Shown here: one piece after another, positions 63,136 through 64,000 of the stretch
Numbering within the stretch: position 1 is the stretch's first letter
Layout: each line of letters begins with the position of its first letter
Source: Streptomyces sp. MMBL 11-1
GTDB taxonomy: Bacteria; Actinomycetota; Actinomycetes; Streptomycetales; Streptomycetaceae
Direction of reading: 5' to 3'
DNA: 64,000 bases
Assembly: GCF_028622875.1 (NCBI RefSeq)
Contig: NZ_CP117709.1
Span: 620,001 to 684,000, forward strand
Program-made: the position numbers and the translations under genes
The notes under the pieces: generated by a model
What the model saw: the letters and a program-made list of their open reading frames with translations, nothing else
What the model was told of the DNA's origin: nothing
Databases searched by the model: none

Positions 63136-64000
63136 GTGGCACCACCCAGGATTCTCGTCGTCGGCGCCGGTTTCGCAGGCGTTGAGTGCGTACGCCGCCT
63201 GGAGCGCAGGCTCGCTCCGGGAGAGGCCCGGATCACGCTCGTCACACCGTTCTCCTACCAGCTCTACCTGCCACTGCTCCCCCAGGTGGCCTCCGGAGTG
63301 CTCACACCCCAGTCCGTCGCGGTGTCGCTGCGCCGCAGCAGCCGCCACCGGACCCGGATCGTGCCGGGCGGGGCGATCGGCGTGGACACGCAAGCGAAGG
63401 TCTGTGTGATCCGGAAGATCACGGACGAGATCGTCAACGAGCCGTACGACTACATCGTGCTGGCGGCGGGCAGCGTCACCCGGACCTTCGACATCCCCGG
63501 GCTGCTGGACAACGCCCGCGGGATGAAGACGCTGGCCGAGGCCGCCTACGTCCGGGACCACGTCATCGCCCAGCTGGATCTGGCGGACGCCAGTCACGAC
63601 GAGGCCGAGCGGGCCTCCCGGCTCCAGTTCGTGGTGGTCGGCGGCGGTTACGCGGGCACCGAGACGGCCGCCTGCCTCCAGCGGCTGACCACCAGCGCGG
63701 TCCGGCACTATCCACGGCTGGACCCGCGGCTGATCAAGTGGCACCTGATCGACATCGCGCCCAAGCTGATGCCGGAGCTGGGCGACAAGCTGGGGCAGGC
63801 CGCCCTGGAGGTGCTCCGCAAGCGGAACATCGAGGTGTCGCTCGGGGTCTCGATCGCGAAGGCGGGACCGGAGGAGGTCACGTTCACCGACGGCCGGGTG
63901 CTGCCCTGCCGGACCCTGATCTGGACCGCCGGAGTGGCCGCCAGCCCGCTGATCGCCACCCTCGGCGCGGAGACCGTACGCGGCCGGCTCGCGGTGACAC
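63136..64000 (+). CDS. NADH dehydrogenase type II-like, 3' end outside window
   Basis: The first 288 residues are present. FAD motif PRILVVGAGFAGVECVRRLE, the FSYQLYLPLLPQVASGVLTP segment typical of NDH-2, LAAGSVTRTFDIPG, and the NADH motif LQFVVVGGGYAGTETAACLQ, then LIWTAGVAASPLIATLG. NDH-2 enzymes are single-chain peripheral membrane flavoproteins that pass electrons from NADH to quinone without proton pumping. GTG start. Confidence 0.9.
   Translation, partial: MAPPRILVVGAGFAGVECVRRLERRLAPGEARITLVTPFSYQLYLPLLPQVASGVLTPQSVAVSLRRSSRHRTRIVPGGAIGVDTQAKVCVIRKITDEIVNEPYDYIVLAAGSVTRTFDIPGLLDNARGMKTLAEAAYVRDHVIAQLDLADASHDEAERASRLQFVVVGGGYAGTETAACLQRLTTSAVRHYPRLDPRLIKWHLIDIAPKLMPELGDKLGQAALEVLRKRNIEVSLGVSIAKAGPEEVTFTDGRVLPCRTLIWTAGVAASPLIATLGAETVRGRLAVT

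Overview
The window is high-GC DNA with GTG/TTG starts, strong GGAGG ribosome sites and protein families typical of Streptomyces or a close actinomycete. Its left two thirds are a type VII secretion (ESX/T7SS) locus; the right third is ordinary chromosome interrupted by one integrated element.

T7SS region (1-39660). On the minus strand, reading right to left: EccD, EccB, an EsxB-EsxA type WXG100 pair, a WXG-associated helical protein, a 1,319-residue repeat-rich WXG-like protein, a YbaB/EbfC-family protein, a second WXG100-like protein, and one giant open frame that starts at 17479 and is still open at base 1 (at least 5,826 codons). The giant begins with a CpnT-like helical domain and carries a Fic-like motif, a clan-CD-like His/Cys pair, one intact-looking OTU-like cysteine protease core and two decayed copies of it. 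I take it to be the main substrate of the system. EccC is divergent on the plus strand. Facing it are a mycosin that has lost its catalytic Asp and Ser, and an EccA-like protein that fuses a beta-helix to two AAA+ domains. Two membrane-anchored lectins (ricin type and bulb type) and a T7SS-associated SseB-like protein close the locus. EccE and an immunity gene are not seen.

Integrated element (about 39782-45940). A 49-bp perfect direct repeat brackets 6.2 kb. The right copy is the 3' end of an intact yjbQ gene; the left copy is the displaced original 3' end with its own stop codon. This is the footprint of site-specific integration into a coding gene. Inside are a small conserved-looking ORF, an I36-type secreted inhibitor, a small secreted Cys protein, a winged-helix regulator whose end is broken by an IS5-type remnant, an IS3-type remnant, and two genes I do not recognise. 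No integrase is visible.

Right flank (46000-64000). This holds a flavin monooxygenase-like oxidoreductase, an MltG-like protein, a 19-residue hydrophobic peptide gene with its own ribosome site and terminator, a MarR/ABC exporter divergent pair with a clear operator, a YdiJ-like FAD/Fe-S dehydrogenase, a Tat-exported GH109-like protein, a heterodimeric ABC exporter with complementary decayed nucleotide sites, a membrane spermidine-synthase-like protein, an APH-like kinase and the start of an NDH-2 type NADH dehydrogenase.
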